Assembly (NCBI GenBank): GCA_028752905.1
Contig: JAQNBH010000011.1
Location: forward strand, 33,752,017 to 33,816,016
Reading direction: 5' to 3'
DNA from: Cladorhizidae sp. MBARI D1340-BT2
Taxonomy: Eukaryota; Porifera; Demospongiae; Poecilosclerida; Cladorhizidae
DNA: 64,000 nt
Below the pieces are notes generated by a model. It did no database searches. It saw nothing but the letters and a program-made list of their open reading frames with translations, and was not told the origin of the DNA. Shown here piece after piece: positions 10,313 to 22,400 of this stretch. Both the position numbers and the translations under genes were made by a program. Each line of letters begins with the position of its first letter. The first letter of the stretch is position 1.

Positions 10313-10813
10313 TGTTAGAATTGTGTTCTACAGAGAGCCAATCCTAACTATCAAGACAAGTTCAATTATTCACAGGTCATAAGAATTTAGACAACATACA
10401 ACATTACAGGTCGATACAGAATATAATGACGAGAGAGTGGAGTCCGAATACTTGCAGCATATGTGGTGACTGACGGCCTGGGTCTTTTATAGACCCAGGG
10501 TAGTCTCACAAGAATTACCATATAAGGGAAAACTAAAAACTGATAATAATAATTCAACCAATCAAAATAGTCATGTGCCTTTCCTAAACTATGTAATTAA
10601 AATGTGTGGTCAACTACCATATCACCTAACACCTAACATGGAAATATCGTGTTGTAATTTAAATGTGTGGTCAACTACCATATGACCTAATATGGAAATA
10701 TCGTGTTGTAATTAAAATGTGTGGTCAACTACCATATGACCTAATATGGAAATATCTACACTGCGTGTGTATTAGTCAATAATATGAAAGAGGGTTTGGT
10801 TGAGGGAGTGGTT
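10313..10813 (-). repeat. LTR of element 1, minus orientation, lacking its outermost 20 bp
   Basis: Reverse complement of the LTR at 9079-9640, starting TGTTAGAATTG on the plus strand. It stops at GAGTGGTT, before the TGTTAGGAACC end, and passes into a poly-C tract (10822-10832). Confidence 0.85.
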
Positions 10814-12861
10814 ACAAATCACCCCCCCCCCCATATAAATTTATAAAACTGCAACTTGAGTGTACCGATACAAACCCCCCTTAGCCCTTACTGATACCAA
10901 CCCCTCCCCCCCTACTGTACCCAAGATCTGCCCGTCACCTGCCACATTTGTTCCGCCATATTAGTCTCATGCTCACTTGCCATATTAGTCTTACCTGTTA
11001 TTTTTATTTTTTTAATTAATTTATTATTATTTTTTTAATTTTAATAAATGATGCAAATACAAGCGCAAATGCATAGGAATGGCTAATAGCAACCAAATGC
11101 TAGTGTTATTAAAGCCACCCTATATAGTTAGGATGCACACATAAGAGTAAAATAGTCTGATAAAATATAATAAATACAAAGATATTAATATATATAATAG
11201 GGATTAGGATTGAAAAGGTGACCATGCGTAAATCTGTCAATTCTTTTTCTTATTCCACTCGTGTCACAACTGTATTTTCCATTCTTAAGGAAATATTCGA
11301 TCTTCCGCAGATATACTGCAGGGTCCTTCTCTGTCCTCACCATCACAATTCAGCTCCACACGAGGGACAGCTGATGGCTGATGCGTGGTGTATTAATTTT
11401 GTGAGGCTGCGCTTGTGCGGTGTAGCAAAAGGGACAAATACGGCAGCGCATTATTATAGCAGCACGTGTAAATGACGTATTTATGATTCAGCCTTCTTTC
11501 ATGTGCAGCACCAAGAATTTGGCGCTTGGTTCAAATAGATTTTTTTATATTATTTTTTTCGCGAGTCCGATTTCCCTAGGCGGCGCTTAAATCGGTTAAA
11601 TCGGTTAATAATGGAATTGGCATTTGATTTATGATACGCCAATCCTAACTATCAAGACAAGTTCAATTATTCACAGGTCATAAGAATTTAGACAACATAC
11701 AACATTACAGGTCGATACAGAATATAATGACGAGAGAGTGGAGTCCGAATACTTGCAGCATATGTGGTGACTGACGGCCTGGGTCTTTTATAGACCCAGG
11801 GTAGTCTCACAAGAATTACCATATAAGGGAAAACTAAAAACTGATAATAATAATTCAACCAATCAAAATAGAGTCATGTGCCTTTCCTAAACTATGTAAT
11901 TAAAATGTGTGGTCAACTACCATATGACCTAATATGGAAATATCGTGTTGTAATTAAAATGTGTGGTCAACTACCATATGACCTAATATGGAAATATCTA
12001 CACTGTGTGTATTAGTCAATAATATGAAAGAGGGTTTGGTTGAGGGAGTGGTTACAAATCACCCCCCCCCCCCCCCCCATATAAATTTATAAAACTGCAA
12101 CTTGAGTGTACCGATACAAACCCCCCTTAGCCCTTACTGATACCAACCCCCCCCCCCCCCCCTACTGTACCCAAGATCTGCCCGTCACCTGCCACATTTG
12201 TCCCGCCGTATTAGTCTCATGCTCACTTGCCATATTAGTCTTACCTGTTATTTTTTATTTTTTTATTAATTTATTATTATTTATTTTTTTATAATAAATG
12301 ATGCAAATACAAGCGCAAATGCATAGGAATGGCTAATAGCAACCAAATGCTAGTGTTATTAAAGCCACCCTATATAGTTAGGATGCACACATAAGAGTAA
12401 AATAGTCTGATAAAATATAATAAATACAAAGATATTAATATATATTAGGATTGAAAAGGTGACCATGCGTAAATCTGTCAATTCTTTTTCTTATTCCACT
12501 CGTGTCACAACTGTATTTTCCATTCTTAAGGAAATATTCGATCTTCCGCAGATATACTGCAGGGTCCTTCTCTGTCCTCACCATCACAATTCAGAGGGAC
12601 AGCTGATGGCTGATGCGTGGTGTATTAATTTTGTGAGGCTGCACTTGCGCGGTGTAGCAAAAGGGACAAATACTGCAGCGCATTATTATAGCAGCACGTG
12701 TAAATGACGTATTTATGATTCAGCCTTCTTTCATGTGCAGCACCAAGAATTTGGCGCTTGGTTCAAATAGATTTTTTTATATAATTTTTTTCGCGAGTCC
12801 GATTTCCCTAGGCGGCGCTTAAATCGGTTAATAATGGAATTGGCATTTGATTTATGATACG
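10339..12861. repeat. Tandem duplication, two copies of 1.2-1.3 kb (LTR plus flank)
   Basis: Copy a 10339-11638 and copy b 11639-12861 run in the same direction. Each holds most of the minus-strand LTR, a poly-C tract (10822-10832; 12062-12078), a second C-rich stretch (12147-12162 in copy b) and about 800 bp of AT-rich flank ending GATTTATGATACG. They differ by small indels. An 82-85 codon frame (11218-11475; 12459-12707) stays open in both despite a 9-bp deletion, but nothing identifies it as a gene. Confidence 0.9.
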
Positions 12862-14761
12862 TGAAAGAATGCACCAGAATTTGCTTATTAGCTATATATC
12901 TCCCGAGCCATGTAACACACACAAAAAATTCCTGGGGAAGCTTGTACCTGAGATCTGGGTGGGGCAAGCTATATTTGCTAGCCAAGTCATAGTCAGCCAC
13001 CCACCGGGCCTCCAACACCCGGCTGAGCAATCGAGTTTTCACCATGCATAGCTCACTTCAGGCAACAGGAGCACCTCCAGAATCTGAGGAGTCGCCAAGA
13101 AACACAGTGGTTGGTACAGGATCGCCTCGGTGCTGTGCAACTTGCGATCCTGGTACCGACCGCTGTAGGCGTTCTTGACCAACCGCTGGATGTCTCGATC
13201 TGAGGTACGGAGGTGTGGTTTACACGAAAAGGTGTGGTTCTAGTCATGCGCCAGGTACAGGGGTGTGGTTTTCACGGGGGGGGGGGGGGGACTAAGTTCT
13301 AGGTTCTAGTCAGGCGTAGGGTTGTTATCGGTGGTTAGAAACTGCTGCTTGGAATGGATACTGCTTGCTAAACAGCTATGATGGACTTAGCTAGGCTGCT
13401 CTATCGGGTGCAGTGTTAGTATAAACATTGCTGCTTGGACACAATAGCTTCCTAATGCTGAAGACTGTATCACCTCCAAAAGCCCTTGAAAGTTTTGTTC
13501 CCACCCTAGCCCTATATATATTCAAGTGCCAGTCCCATGAGATTCATAAAAACCCTCTGCCAGCTATTGTGTCAAAGCAGCAATGTTTATACTATCACTG
13601 ACACGATAGAGCAGCATAGCTACAGTCCATCACAGCTTTTTAGGAAGCAGTATCCATTCCGTAGCAGTTTCTAGTACCACCGACCCTCAGATCGAGTGAA
13701 TCCCCACTATCCCGTTTACACAAGACATTCGTAAGTAAAGTCCGACAACCGCGGCTGGTCTGGTCGCTACAGGGTCTCTAGGCTTTTGGTTTCAGACTCA
13801 TGATTGCAAGCTGGTTATAGGCTGCTTCTCTATTCTGATATATTTTGGCCCACTTCCCGATGCTGCTATTGCAGTAGTACCAACCCAGACAGACAAGAAA
13901 TCCACAACACTATTCCAGTTTCCATCTCCTTTTATCCATGAGGGAGAAAAATGCAGGTGAAGAAGAGACACTGGCAACCATTGGTACTCTCAAGCCAGAT
14001 ACTCTTTACACGTGCATTCACACAGGAGATTAAGCTGGTCAAATGCCACACAGCCTGTTCCTGGCATATGCATGTACACTTCATCAGAATGTCATGCATC
14101 TTATATGGACACAAGATCCCTGAGATCTAGCTTCACGCATTTTATTTGCATGATCAAGAGCCAGGAAAAATCATGGCAAAACAGAACAGAAGGTTCTAGA
14201 GGAGGACTTCCCAGTTCTCTCTTCCTATGCATAGCTGCACGCCAATCTGGTTTGCAAGATTATAATCGATGCCCACAACATGGCCAGTTCTAACTGCGTT
14301 TTGCTTCCTTAGCAAGCTACAGGCTTGGGCTAGAATCCATACAGTGTCCTTACATTTTTGAAAATTGGTGAGGGGACCAAATATCACGTGCCTGGTTGTG
14401 GACCGGTAGGATATTTGTATGTAAAAGGGTTGCTTGTAATGGCTTATGTTAATGTTGTATCAATCCATTTGCTACACACAAAACCATGAACACACCATGA
14501 TTGGGGTACACTCAAGAACAAAGAAAGGTAATTTGCCAGGCCCGGAGGTTAAGTGTTGCTTGCGGAGGACTATATATCACGACATTGTCTGCATGTACGA
14601 CTTATCATTCCCCCCTCTCCTTTTAATGTCAAGGAAAGCATGCCATAAGGACTGTGCCAACTAGCTGGAGAGCTAATAGCAAAGGTGGCTCAGAACATAA
14701 AGCAGTGTCTATGATAATAGCATGAGAGGAGAAACACACTATTTACATCGAGACGTTTACA
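12862..14761. other. Block B of unit 1, no gene recognised
   Basis: Homologous to 26330-27786 and 47880-48850. It contains a 15-G run at 13276-13290 and a pair of inverted related segments around 13330-13680 (TATCGGTGGTTAGAAACTG... and its approximate complement). Short open frames are not conserved in length between the three copies. No domain was recognised. Confidence 0.6.
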
Positions 14762-15705
14762 CTACTAGATATATTCATAGAGGAGAGTCTTTTTTTAAAC
14801 GCTCTAGGAAGCTAACCGGGCTACAATCTCATGGGTTGAGTTCCACAAAAGGAATTGCATTACCATTACTCCTATGTTGAGATAGTTTTCTCGATTTCAA
14901 GCTCTTGTATACACCATATAGTGGGAAGTTTTTTTTTGGAGTTTAATATTCAAGAGTTAAATATTCAAGTTAAAAAATCGAATCCACTAATTCACAGCTA
15001 CTAGATATATTCATAGAGGAGAGTCTTTTTTTAAACGCTCTAGGAAGCTAACCGGGCTACAATCTCATGGGTTGAGTTCCACAAAAGGAATTGCATTACC
15101 ATTACTCCTATGTTGAGATAGTTTTCTCGATTTCAAGCTCTTGTATACACCATATAGTGGGAAGTTTTTTTTTGGAGTTTAATATTCAAGAGTTAAATAT
15201 TCAAGTTAAAAAATCGAATCCACTAATTCACAGCTACTAGATATATTCATAGAGGAGAGTCTTTTTTTAAACGCTCTAGGAAGCTAACCGGGCTACAATC
15301 TCATGGGTTGAGTTCCACAAAAGGAATTGCATTACCATTACTCCTATGTTGAGATAGTTTTCTCGATTTCAAGCTCTTGTATACACCATATAGTGGGAAG
15401 TTTTTTTTTGGAGTTTAATATTCAAGAGTTAAATATTCAAGTTAAAAAATCGAATCCACTAATTCACAGCTACTAGATATATTCATAGAGGAGAGTCTTT
15501 TTTTAAACGCTCTAGGAAGCTAACCGGGCTACAATCTCATGGGTTGAGTTCCACAAAAGGAATTGCATTACCATTACTCCTATGTTGAGATAGTTTTCTC
15601 GATTTCAAGCTCTTGTATACACCATATAGTGGGAAGTTTTTTTTTGGAGTTTAATATTCAAGAGTTAAATATTCAAGTTAAAAAATCGAATCCATTAATT
15701 CGCAT
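14762..15705. repeat. 236-bp tandem array, four copies
   Basis: Four copies at a period of exactly 236 bp (starts 14765, 15001, 15237, 15473 for CTAGATATATTC), essentially identical apart from the last end, which reads CCATTAATTCGCATG instead of CCACTAATTCACAG. The same segment is single copy in unit 2 (28485-28690) and unit 3 (49552-49765). The expansion is therefore specific to unit 1. Confidence 0.93.
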
Positions 15706-16590
15706 GACCAAGAGTAGCAGAGCATTGTGTGACTTCCTCTCACAACCCATAGGTATCTAACCCCCTCCCTCCAAATTCTTCTGTTAGTCACCCTGGAAAT
15801 GTTTATATACCCACTATCCCACTCTACAGACAGGGTTTCATTTTTCATTTAGAAAATTGTCCAAGGGGGGGGGCAACTGGAGGAATCTGGATATTAAGGG
15901 GGGCATGATGTCAGCACTTATCAACATCAATAATACAATTTCCAAAGCATGGGGGGGCAAAAAGGTTCCAGCCCCCCACCCCCTAAATGAAACCATAACA
16001 GTATATAAGAGCTCTTTGTTAATCAAGAGTGTCCACCCAACAGAAAATAGTTTTCATCCCCTGCAATGAAGTGAGCTGCCATGTTGTTTCTGGGTTGTTG
16101 TTTGTTGTAATTTTTAACGTCTCAAGTAAAGAGCACCCTATCCAATAATAACATGTTATTTATCGCTTAATAAAATATATATATTATATATATACGAATG
16201 TTAGTGTCTGTCTGTGTGTTATAGACTCAGCCACCATTGGGCCTACCCACACACATCACACAATTGGAAACCTCTTGACACCAGAAATGTTTGGGGACTT
16301 TTGGCCTTGCCATCGTCTTCAGCTTTACAATAGTCGTAACAGCCAGACTGGACAGGTACAGGGTCGGCACTGAAGGGGAAAGGTCACCTCAAAATGCCTT
16401 CTGGAGCCAACATCCAATTATCCAATATTACAACATTGCAGAATGATACCGACAGTATCCTAACTGAATGGATATGTTGGACCTACCCACACATGACAGT
16501 CAATGTATGAAAATAGAGAAAAAGCACAGGCAAGTTGATATATAGTGTGTGTGTGTGCTATACAGCAAGTCTAATCAAACAGGGTCTCAC
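15706..16590. other. Block B/C junction of unit 1, no gene recognised
   Basis: Includes G- and C-rich runs (15867-15985), AT repeats near 16180, one copy of the 47-bp ACTCAGCCACCATTGGGCC repeat (16205-16262) and the start of the conserved C block (AAAGGTCACCTCAAAATGCC at about 16380). It forms the region downstream of the TRAF gene on the minus strand. Confidence 0.6.
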
Positions 16591-18472
16591 TTAGCATGAT
16601 ACATGCATTCCAACCAGGGCTTGTGGCTGTTTAGTGTTACCATCACTCTGAAGTACAGCGTGTCTTCCATAAGGTATTGTGTATTCCTGCAACTTGTGGG
16701 ACAACTTCGAGTGAGGGATGAAATCTGAATAGCCAAAGGCTGCGCCAATTCTTCCATCTTCTTGTGTATCGAATGGAATCGTCTTACTGTAATGGTTGTC
16801 ATCTGCTAACTGGTTTAAAAGTTCAACGGTTACACTTCCCAGGAAGGGCCACTGGAGTATGTGATCGTTAGATCCTCTTAATAGCTTTGCATAGACAGAC
16901 ACATGAGTGCCCTTAGTTCCATATGGATCAACTCTAATGTGAAGCCTGTAACCATCACAACTAGAGTAGAATGGTTCGGAATAATACGTTTCGGCTTCCT
17001 CTTTCCTCCAGCTATAATTGGACATTTTAAAAGTAAATGACTCCCTTTTATTTATTACATTGGCATCCTTCTCCAGTGAAGTTGTAGTCTTCTTCACTAA
17101 AGATAAAGAGTCCCTTAATGACGTTATATTACCATTTAATGAGGAGGCAGTCCTGTTGAAGTTTTCTATGAGTGAAGCTGTAGTATCTTTCAGTGAAGCT
17201 GTGGTCTCATTCAGTGAAGTGATGTCTTGACACATTATTGCGATTAATTCAGCATTTGCATTCACAGTCTGTGCTAAGGTGGTCATGCTATCTCCCATCT
17301 TCTGCACTGCCATGTGAAAATGAGCCTTATCATCTTCTTCCTCGTGTTGCTTCATGTGCATCCTTACCTTTCGCACATTGCATCCAATGCTGCTGTGGTA
17401 TTTGCAAGTCACTTCCGTGAACATACAAATATGTTCCTTGATCTTGCCACGTTCCATCGTTAAGGTAAACTCAGTGTTGGGGCAAGGAACTAATTTATAT
17501 TCGCATACTTGATCATGCTCTTCCGTTATGCTAGCATATGTTCCTTGATCTCCACAACACTCGCACTCGTAGTCTCGGTTAGGACATTTGGTCTTCAGAT
17601 GGTCATCGAGGTCTTTCCTCATTAGCTGTACTTCTTTACCTTCAACCTTGCATTTGTTGGGGCAGGAGATTGAACTGAATCCACACTCGGTCGTCACATG
17701 ACTATCGAATGTCCCAACAGTCCCCTCCCAGTCACAGCCGCTCCCAACATTACAACACATCACACGTAGTTCTGTGATTTCACGTAAACCTAATTACAAG
17801 ACAAATTTTGTATATTAATTAATGCATGTAATTAACTAAATGTAATTTAACTAAAAATAAATAATTAACTTTAAAAAAATTAAAAATTAAAAAAATAGCT
17901 GGGCTAGGGATGGGTTGGGGGGGGGGGGGATCAATTCACATATACGCCCAGTAGCCAAATAAATTAGCACGTGTAATTAACTAATGTGTAATTAATTAAA
18001 GTAATTAACTTTAAAAAATAATTAAAACAAGGGCTGGGCTAGCGCTATGCTTTCAGTTATGTTTTAAGTTAATTATTTATTTTTCACGCGCACCAATTTA
18101 TTTGGCTACTGGCCGTATAATGTGAATTGATCCCACCTCAATGGAAAAAAATGTAACTTTTTAGTTTGGCTTTGATGTAAAACTTGAACTGCAACTAGAG
18201 AACCTTGAAACTGGGGGGAAAGTTGCATTTTTCCCATGGGGAATTGGATTGTATCATAAACCCTTACTTCTCTTATCACTGAAGTATCGTGGGTGTTCAG
18301 TCTTGCAGGTTGGGCAAGGCTTATTTCCATTTTTCTCTATGCAATCCTTGCAGAATAGTTTGCCACAGACTTCTTCTTGTTTGGGTTCTTTAGCTACTTC
18401 TAGGAAAATAGCACATTTCAAACTATCCTCTGGCTCAGTAACAAATTCATAGTCAAAGTACTCGAGGGCCAT
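16591..18472 (-). CDS. TRAF-like RING/MATH protein, copy 1 (two exons, decaying)
   Basis: TRAF-type signalling adaptor/E3 ligase-like protein, cytoplasmic. Exon 1 is 18472-18268 and exon 2 is 17789-16591; the 478-bp intron has GTAAGG and TAATTAG boundaries and the join keeps frame (DKR-S-LREIT), giving 467 residues. Layout: RING about 20-56, TRAF zinc fingers about 80-212, a coiled coil rich in TASL repeats about 225-317, MATH from about 318. Compared with copies 2 and 3, RING Cys23 is Phe (CAIF instead of CAIC), a zinc-finger Cys near 176 is Phe (NTEF instead of NTEC), and a 2-bp deletion near 16690 puts the last 30-odd MATH residues out of frame. Frames remain open, but loss of metal ligands and of the last MATH strands suggests early pseudogenisation. 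The RING also has Lys where the usual His is expected (CGKLFC), as in all three copies. Confidence 0.85.
17929..18133. repeat. Intronic inverted repeat (hairpin), TRAF copy 1
   Basis: GATCAATTCACATATACG...CCAAATAAATTAG at the left is complemented by CCAATTTATTTGG...GTGAATTGATC at the right, with AT-rich DNA between. The equivalent hairpin is in the introns of copies 2 and 3, so it predates the duplication. It is MITE-like. Confidence 0.75.
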
Positions 18473-19399
18473 CTTCAGTTCCGAATATAATGAAGCGTGG
18501 TGAGATACTGGAACGCAGGGAGGAGAGGGGAACGCGGTGGAAATTATGGGTGAAGATCCGGTCAGCAGTTGTCTGGCGAGCCACACCCTGCTGGTGAGGG
18601 TGTAGCTTTCGAGACAGGACGAGTTCGAAGCGGAACGAAGAGGAACATACTTCAAACAGCATTATTGCCCTTGGCTGCGGCTAGGCCAGTGCAAGATAGA
18701 AAGGGCAAGTAGTAAAGAACTGCAAAATTCTTTATAGAGAGAACTCTGCACTCGACGGTTGGAGGAGCTAGTCGAAAGTGTGAATGCTTCAAATTCTTGG
18801 GTTGTCGGGCGTACTTGCCCGCACACCTCAACCTAGGCAGAGTCGTCTCGTGGATTCTGTTTTTCACTCCGCGCTTGCAGTCGTAGTTGCCCTGAGCTGT
18901 TCATGTCTCCCTCCAGAATCCTTGAAATTCTTGTGTTTCTTCCCAAAGTAAATACACACACACACACACAAAGAGAATAGCCATCAATAGACACTTGACT
19001 TGTGGGTTAAGTCACAGAGGGATGTCTTCCTTTGGTCTGTAGGGTCTGACAGGGAAAGTGAATCTTGCCAAGTTTAATAAATGACTGGAACAATGGGGTT
19101 AATATTGGAATGAGCCAAAACGTAGTATGGCTCAAGTTATATGATGCAGCTTTCGATTTTTGCCCAAAGGAACTCTGCCTTGCAAAGTATATTCCAAGTG
19201 GACAGTTTTGGGGTATTGTTCCTCATTCGTGTTTCAAACATTCTGTGCTCCACCACTTTCTTCAAAGATCCAGAAGACATGCAATGATCACAAAACTCAG
19301 ACTGGTCATCTTTTTCAGTTGCCCTTGTTGGTCACACCCAGCTCACTAAACTGGAACCCACTCACCTGGTTCACTTGCATATATATACCTGTACATTAC

Positions 19400-19452
19400 A
19401 TAATAATAACAACAACAATAACAACAATAACAACAACAATAACAACAACAAA
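19400..19452. repeat. TAA/CAA trinucleotide microsatellite
   Basis: TAATAATAACAACAACAATAA-type tract. Equivalent tracts lie at 45792-45858 and 62378-62430; the unit 2 one is longer and interrupted. Confidence 0.95.
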
Positions 19453-19979
19453 CCTACAAGAAGTACCATAAATCCAAGATCAACAAGGGGTAAGTGAAGT
19501 GGTGCCTGGTTCTTTACCTCTTGTAGGAGTCATGGGAATGCAGTGAACATTGCGCTTGCATCTATGGTCGCGGAGAAATGCAGTCATACAGTGCACACTA
19601 GCCTGGATGAGAACCAAGCTATCCCTCACTCTAAGACATAGTCTTGCAGGCCAGCGCCTTTGATCGGTGTTAACAGTTCAGAGGTCAGAGGGTTGCCATG
19701 CAAGCAGGTGGCGGTGCATTCAGGCAATGCAGAATCAAGCCTGAACAATAATTAACTCGGATGTTCTTACCCATGTGTGCATGGAAGTGATTCCTTCTCA
19801 CAGCATGAAGTCTCTTGTGATGAGGCATTACCGCTTGCTACAGCTACCATGATACTGTTAGTGATGAGAGCGGTTGTGTGGCCTACACTTACTATGTCCT
19901 TGTGCACCTCAATACAATAAGTTTCTATTTACAGTCAATCAACAACAAAAGTTATGACAATGGCCGAGTTCAGAAGTAA

Positions 19980-20348
19980 CTAGTCTAGTAATCCCTCCTG
20001 TTGGCACTTCATAGCACGGAAGCAGCATTCTCCCATGCTAAATCCACAGAAGTTCTCTGCATCAGGTGTTGAAGTGATCCGGGCTCCTCTGTAACTGTGT
20101 GTAGCCAACAACCCAGGTCCTTGATGAAGGCTAATGCTAGTGTCCCAAAACATCTCTAGTCTCCACAGCATGGGGGTTAATAAATAGGCGAGTTGAGATG
20201 ATTGTTCTTTTGCTGCCTTCAAATCCTTAGCCTTCAAAAGACAGCACCAGGATTTAAAATGCAAGCCTTTGATTAGATGGTGCAAATGTGGGCAAGCGAC
20301 ACTCCATACAAGGAACCTTCGCAGTGGGACAATGGATATTTCATCCAT
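19980..20348 (-). other. 122-codon open frame of unknown nature, conserved in three units
   Basis: Starts MDEISIVPLRRFLVWS. The unit 3 copy (62958-63326) is identical in length and sequence; the unit 2 copy (46534-46752) diverges after about 70 codons. No domain, signal peptide or membrane segment was recognised, and the near-identity of the surrounding DNA means that conservation alone does not show it is coding. Confidence 0.25.
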
Positions 20349-20839
20349 TGTTTTCCGTCAGATATCAGCAAACTAGATAGTCTAAATGCAAACACCAGAG
20401 AGTAATATATAATGTCGTTCGATCAGAAAGACTTCTCTGAGTCTTCCTGCAGCTAAGGCCATGTGTGCCAAGAGTACCAACATCAGTACCATAATGTACA
20501 CACCGATGAGGTTTGCACGGAGAGAGCCCTACACTGAACCCAATTGCAACATGAACAGCATTGTCTCGTATGCAAGCCTACAGAGGAGACCAATGCATTG
20601 ATCCACACACTGGATTCTGAGGCTGAAGCAGGCTCATAAGTTCTAGACATGGTGCTTTATCTTTTATATCACTGGGTAATACCTGGGTAAAACCGTAGGG
20701 GAAACCCTGGGGAAAATACCTAAAACAATATATGTATAATTATATCAGATTTTATCCACTGAGTTGGGTTAAAACTTAAATAGGTTTTACCTGGTTAAAA
20801 TGTGAACACTGATTTCACTGCACAAAAAACTCTGTAATA

Positions 20840-22400
20840 TCTGCGTACACTGTCTTTCCTGTGGACGGAGATCAACTGGTTTTGTTTGTTGATTTCACTC
20901 ACTTCTTCTTTCAACGTGATTGTCGTGAATATGGCATCCTCGTCACCAAAGAATAGTGGCTTGAGGAATTTAATCCAAAGAAGGCACCAAAACCTTCAAG
21001 TTCTTGGCCGACGGGAAGACTCTCTTCTGCAAGGTCTGTGAAGGCTTCAGGAAATGTGGTTAAGAAGAGCCAGATCGGGAAACATGTAGGGTCCAAGACA
21101 CACCAGAAGAACCGTCAATTGAAGCGGAAAAGAAATGTGATCCAGGCACAACTTGAGGATTGTTTCGCCACGACACCGAAGAAATCAAGGGCTGCAATTG
21201 TGGGAAAAGAACTCTGTGAAGCCTTCCTCGCTGCTAGCATTCCATGGATGAAGTTGGACGTGCCGAGTTCCGCGGATTCTTGCAGTCAAACATCGGGATC
21301 TCCATGCCAGACAGAACCACCCTTGAGAAGAAGTACTTGGGTGAGTGCTACCAGGATGCCATTTGCGAGATTCAGGACTGTTTGGGAGACAAACCGATTT
21401 GGGTGGGCGTCGATGAAACGACGGATGCCATGGGCCGCTACGTGGCAAATGTTTTGATCGGTAGGCTCAACAATGAGAAAAACCATGCCCTTTTCCTTGA
21501 AAAAACCCACCTAGTCAACAACACCCTCAAGTTTCTGTGGCCCAATTTTGATGCTGATCTGCTGAAGCTGCTTCTCTCTGATGCAGCAGCATACTTGCTA
21601 AAATCCGGCCGGGAACTGAAGGTCTTCTACCCCACACTCCTTCACATCACTTGTCTGGCCCATTGTCTCCATCATGTCTGTGAATCTGTCCGCAAAATGT
21701 TTCCAGAGGTCAATGATCTCGTCTCCACCGTGAAGAGGATCTTTGTAAAAGCCCCTCCTGCATCATTATCTGGAAAGAGGTCTGTCCTGAAGTTCCCCTT
21801 CCACCTGAGCCTGTGCTGACAAGATGGGTCACCTGGATAGATGCAGCTTTGTTCTATGCCAAAAATTTCGAGAAAGTCAAAACCGTCGTCAGCCAGTTGT
21901 CACTAGAAGATGCAGCAGCCATCGGAAAGTGTCAGAAATTGCTCAAGAACCACCGCCTTGCCTCAGACTTGGCCTTCATTGCAGGAAACTTGGCTTTCCT
22001 TCCTGCCGTTCTGACTCGTCTTGAAGAAGCGGGTTTGCCTTTAGAAAGAGCCTTTGCCATCCTCGACGAAGCCAAGTCCAACCTCGACAGCATTGCTGGC
22101 TAAAAGGGGGATGGCTGTTACAAAACAAGTTCAACTCTGTGCTGGAGAGGAACCCTGATGTTCTGTAGTCCTACGCTCAAATGTGGGGTGCTTGAAAGGT
22201 GAGGAAGGCTCCCTCCCCAAAGGATTTGGTCCTGGAGACGTCGCCAACTTCAAGTTCTGCATTACCGCCAATGTCGACGTGGAGAGAACTTTTCGGTCTA
22301 CAAAACTGTGTTGACTGACAGGCCCCACTGTTTGAATGAAGAGAATGTGGTCAAAATTATGGTGAAACACTGTTTCTATTCTCATGCTGCTGACTGCTAG
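20840..22400 (+). pseudogene. hAT-superfamily transposase remnant, unit 2 copy
   Basis: Same gene as 536-2034, with a more complete start: DGDQL...VDFTHFFF-like text and the zinc-finger segment FLADGKTLFCKVCE near 21000-21035. A frame is open from 21244 to 21819 (VDETTD core, ITCLAHCLHHVCE) and again from 21813 to 22103 ([20 protein letters not shown]). Frameshifts near 20970, 21050-21240 and 21800, and a TAA at about 22101 after DSIAG, break it. The C-terminal dimerisation segment is present near 22260-22400. It lacks the IAxISI segment present in copy 1 because of a deletion near 21505. Not functional as it stands. Confidence 0.8.

Larger units (their letters stand above)
5872..10813 (+). 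mobile_element. Rearranged Ty3/gypsy retrotransposon with protease-integrase-RT order
   Basis: Order along the plus strand: an inverted LTR fragment (5872-5973), gag, protease-integrase, a deleted RT-RNase H, an LTR (9079-9640), then the 5' leader and start of gag on the minus strand (9641-10312) and a minus-strand LTR (10313-10813). The plus-strand half lacks its own 5' LTR and first gag part; these lie in reverse orientation on the right. The integrase lies upstream of RT, unlike most Ty3/gypsy elements but like the GMR1-type group. It interrupts the unit between blocks A and B; unit 2 continues past position 5871 with different sequence (about 24410). Confidence 0.8.
18661..20840. other. 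Conserved C-block intergenic DNA, unit 1
   Basis: Matches 61639-63818 at a constant offset of 42978 bp with only about two substitutions seen, and matches 45064-47030 more distantly. It holds a TAA/CAA microsatellite (19400-19452), a CA microsatellite near 18955-18970 and a 122-codon minus frame at 19980-20348. No recognised domain. It lies between the divergent TRAF and hAT genes. Confidence 0.7.

Noticed and set aside
11218..12707. 82-85 codon frame repeated in the tandem duplication, surviving a 9-bp deletion
   Set aside because: With two copies of a recent duplication, one in-frame indel is weak evidence; no domain, and no copy outside the duplication.
13932..14293. Short frames in block B (for example 14012-14293, 47874-48074, 26957-27151)
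   Set aside because: Frame lengths and stops differ in all three units, and no family is recognised.
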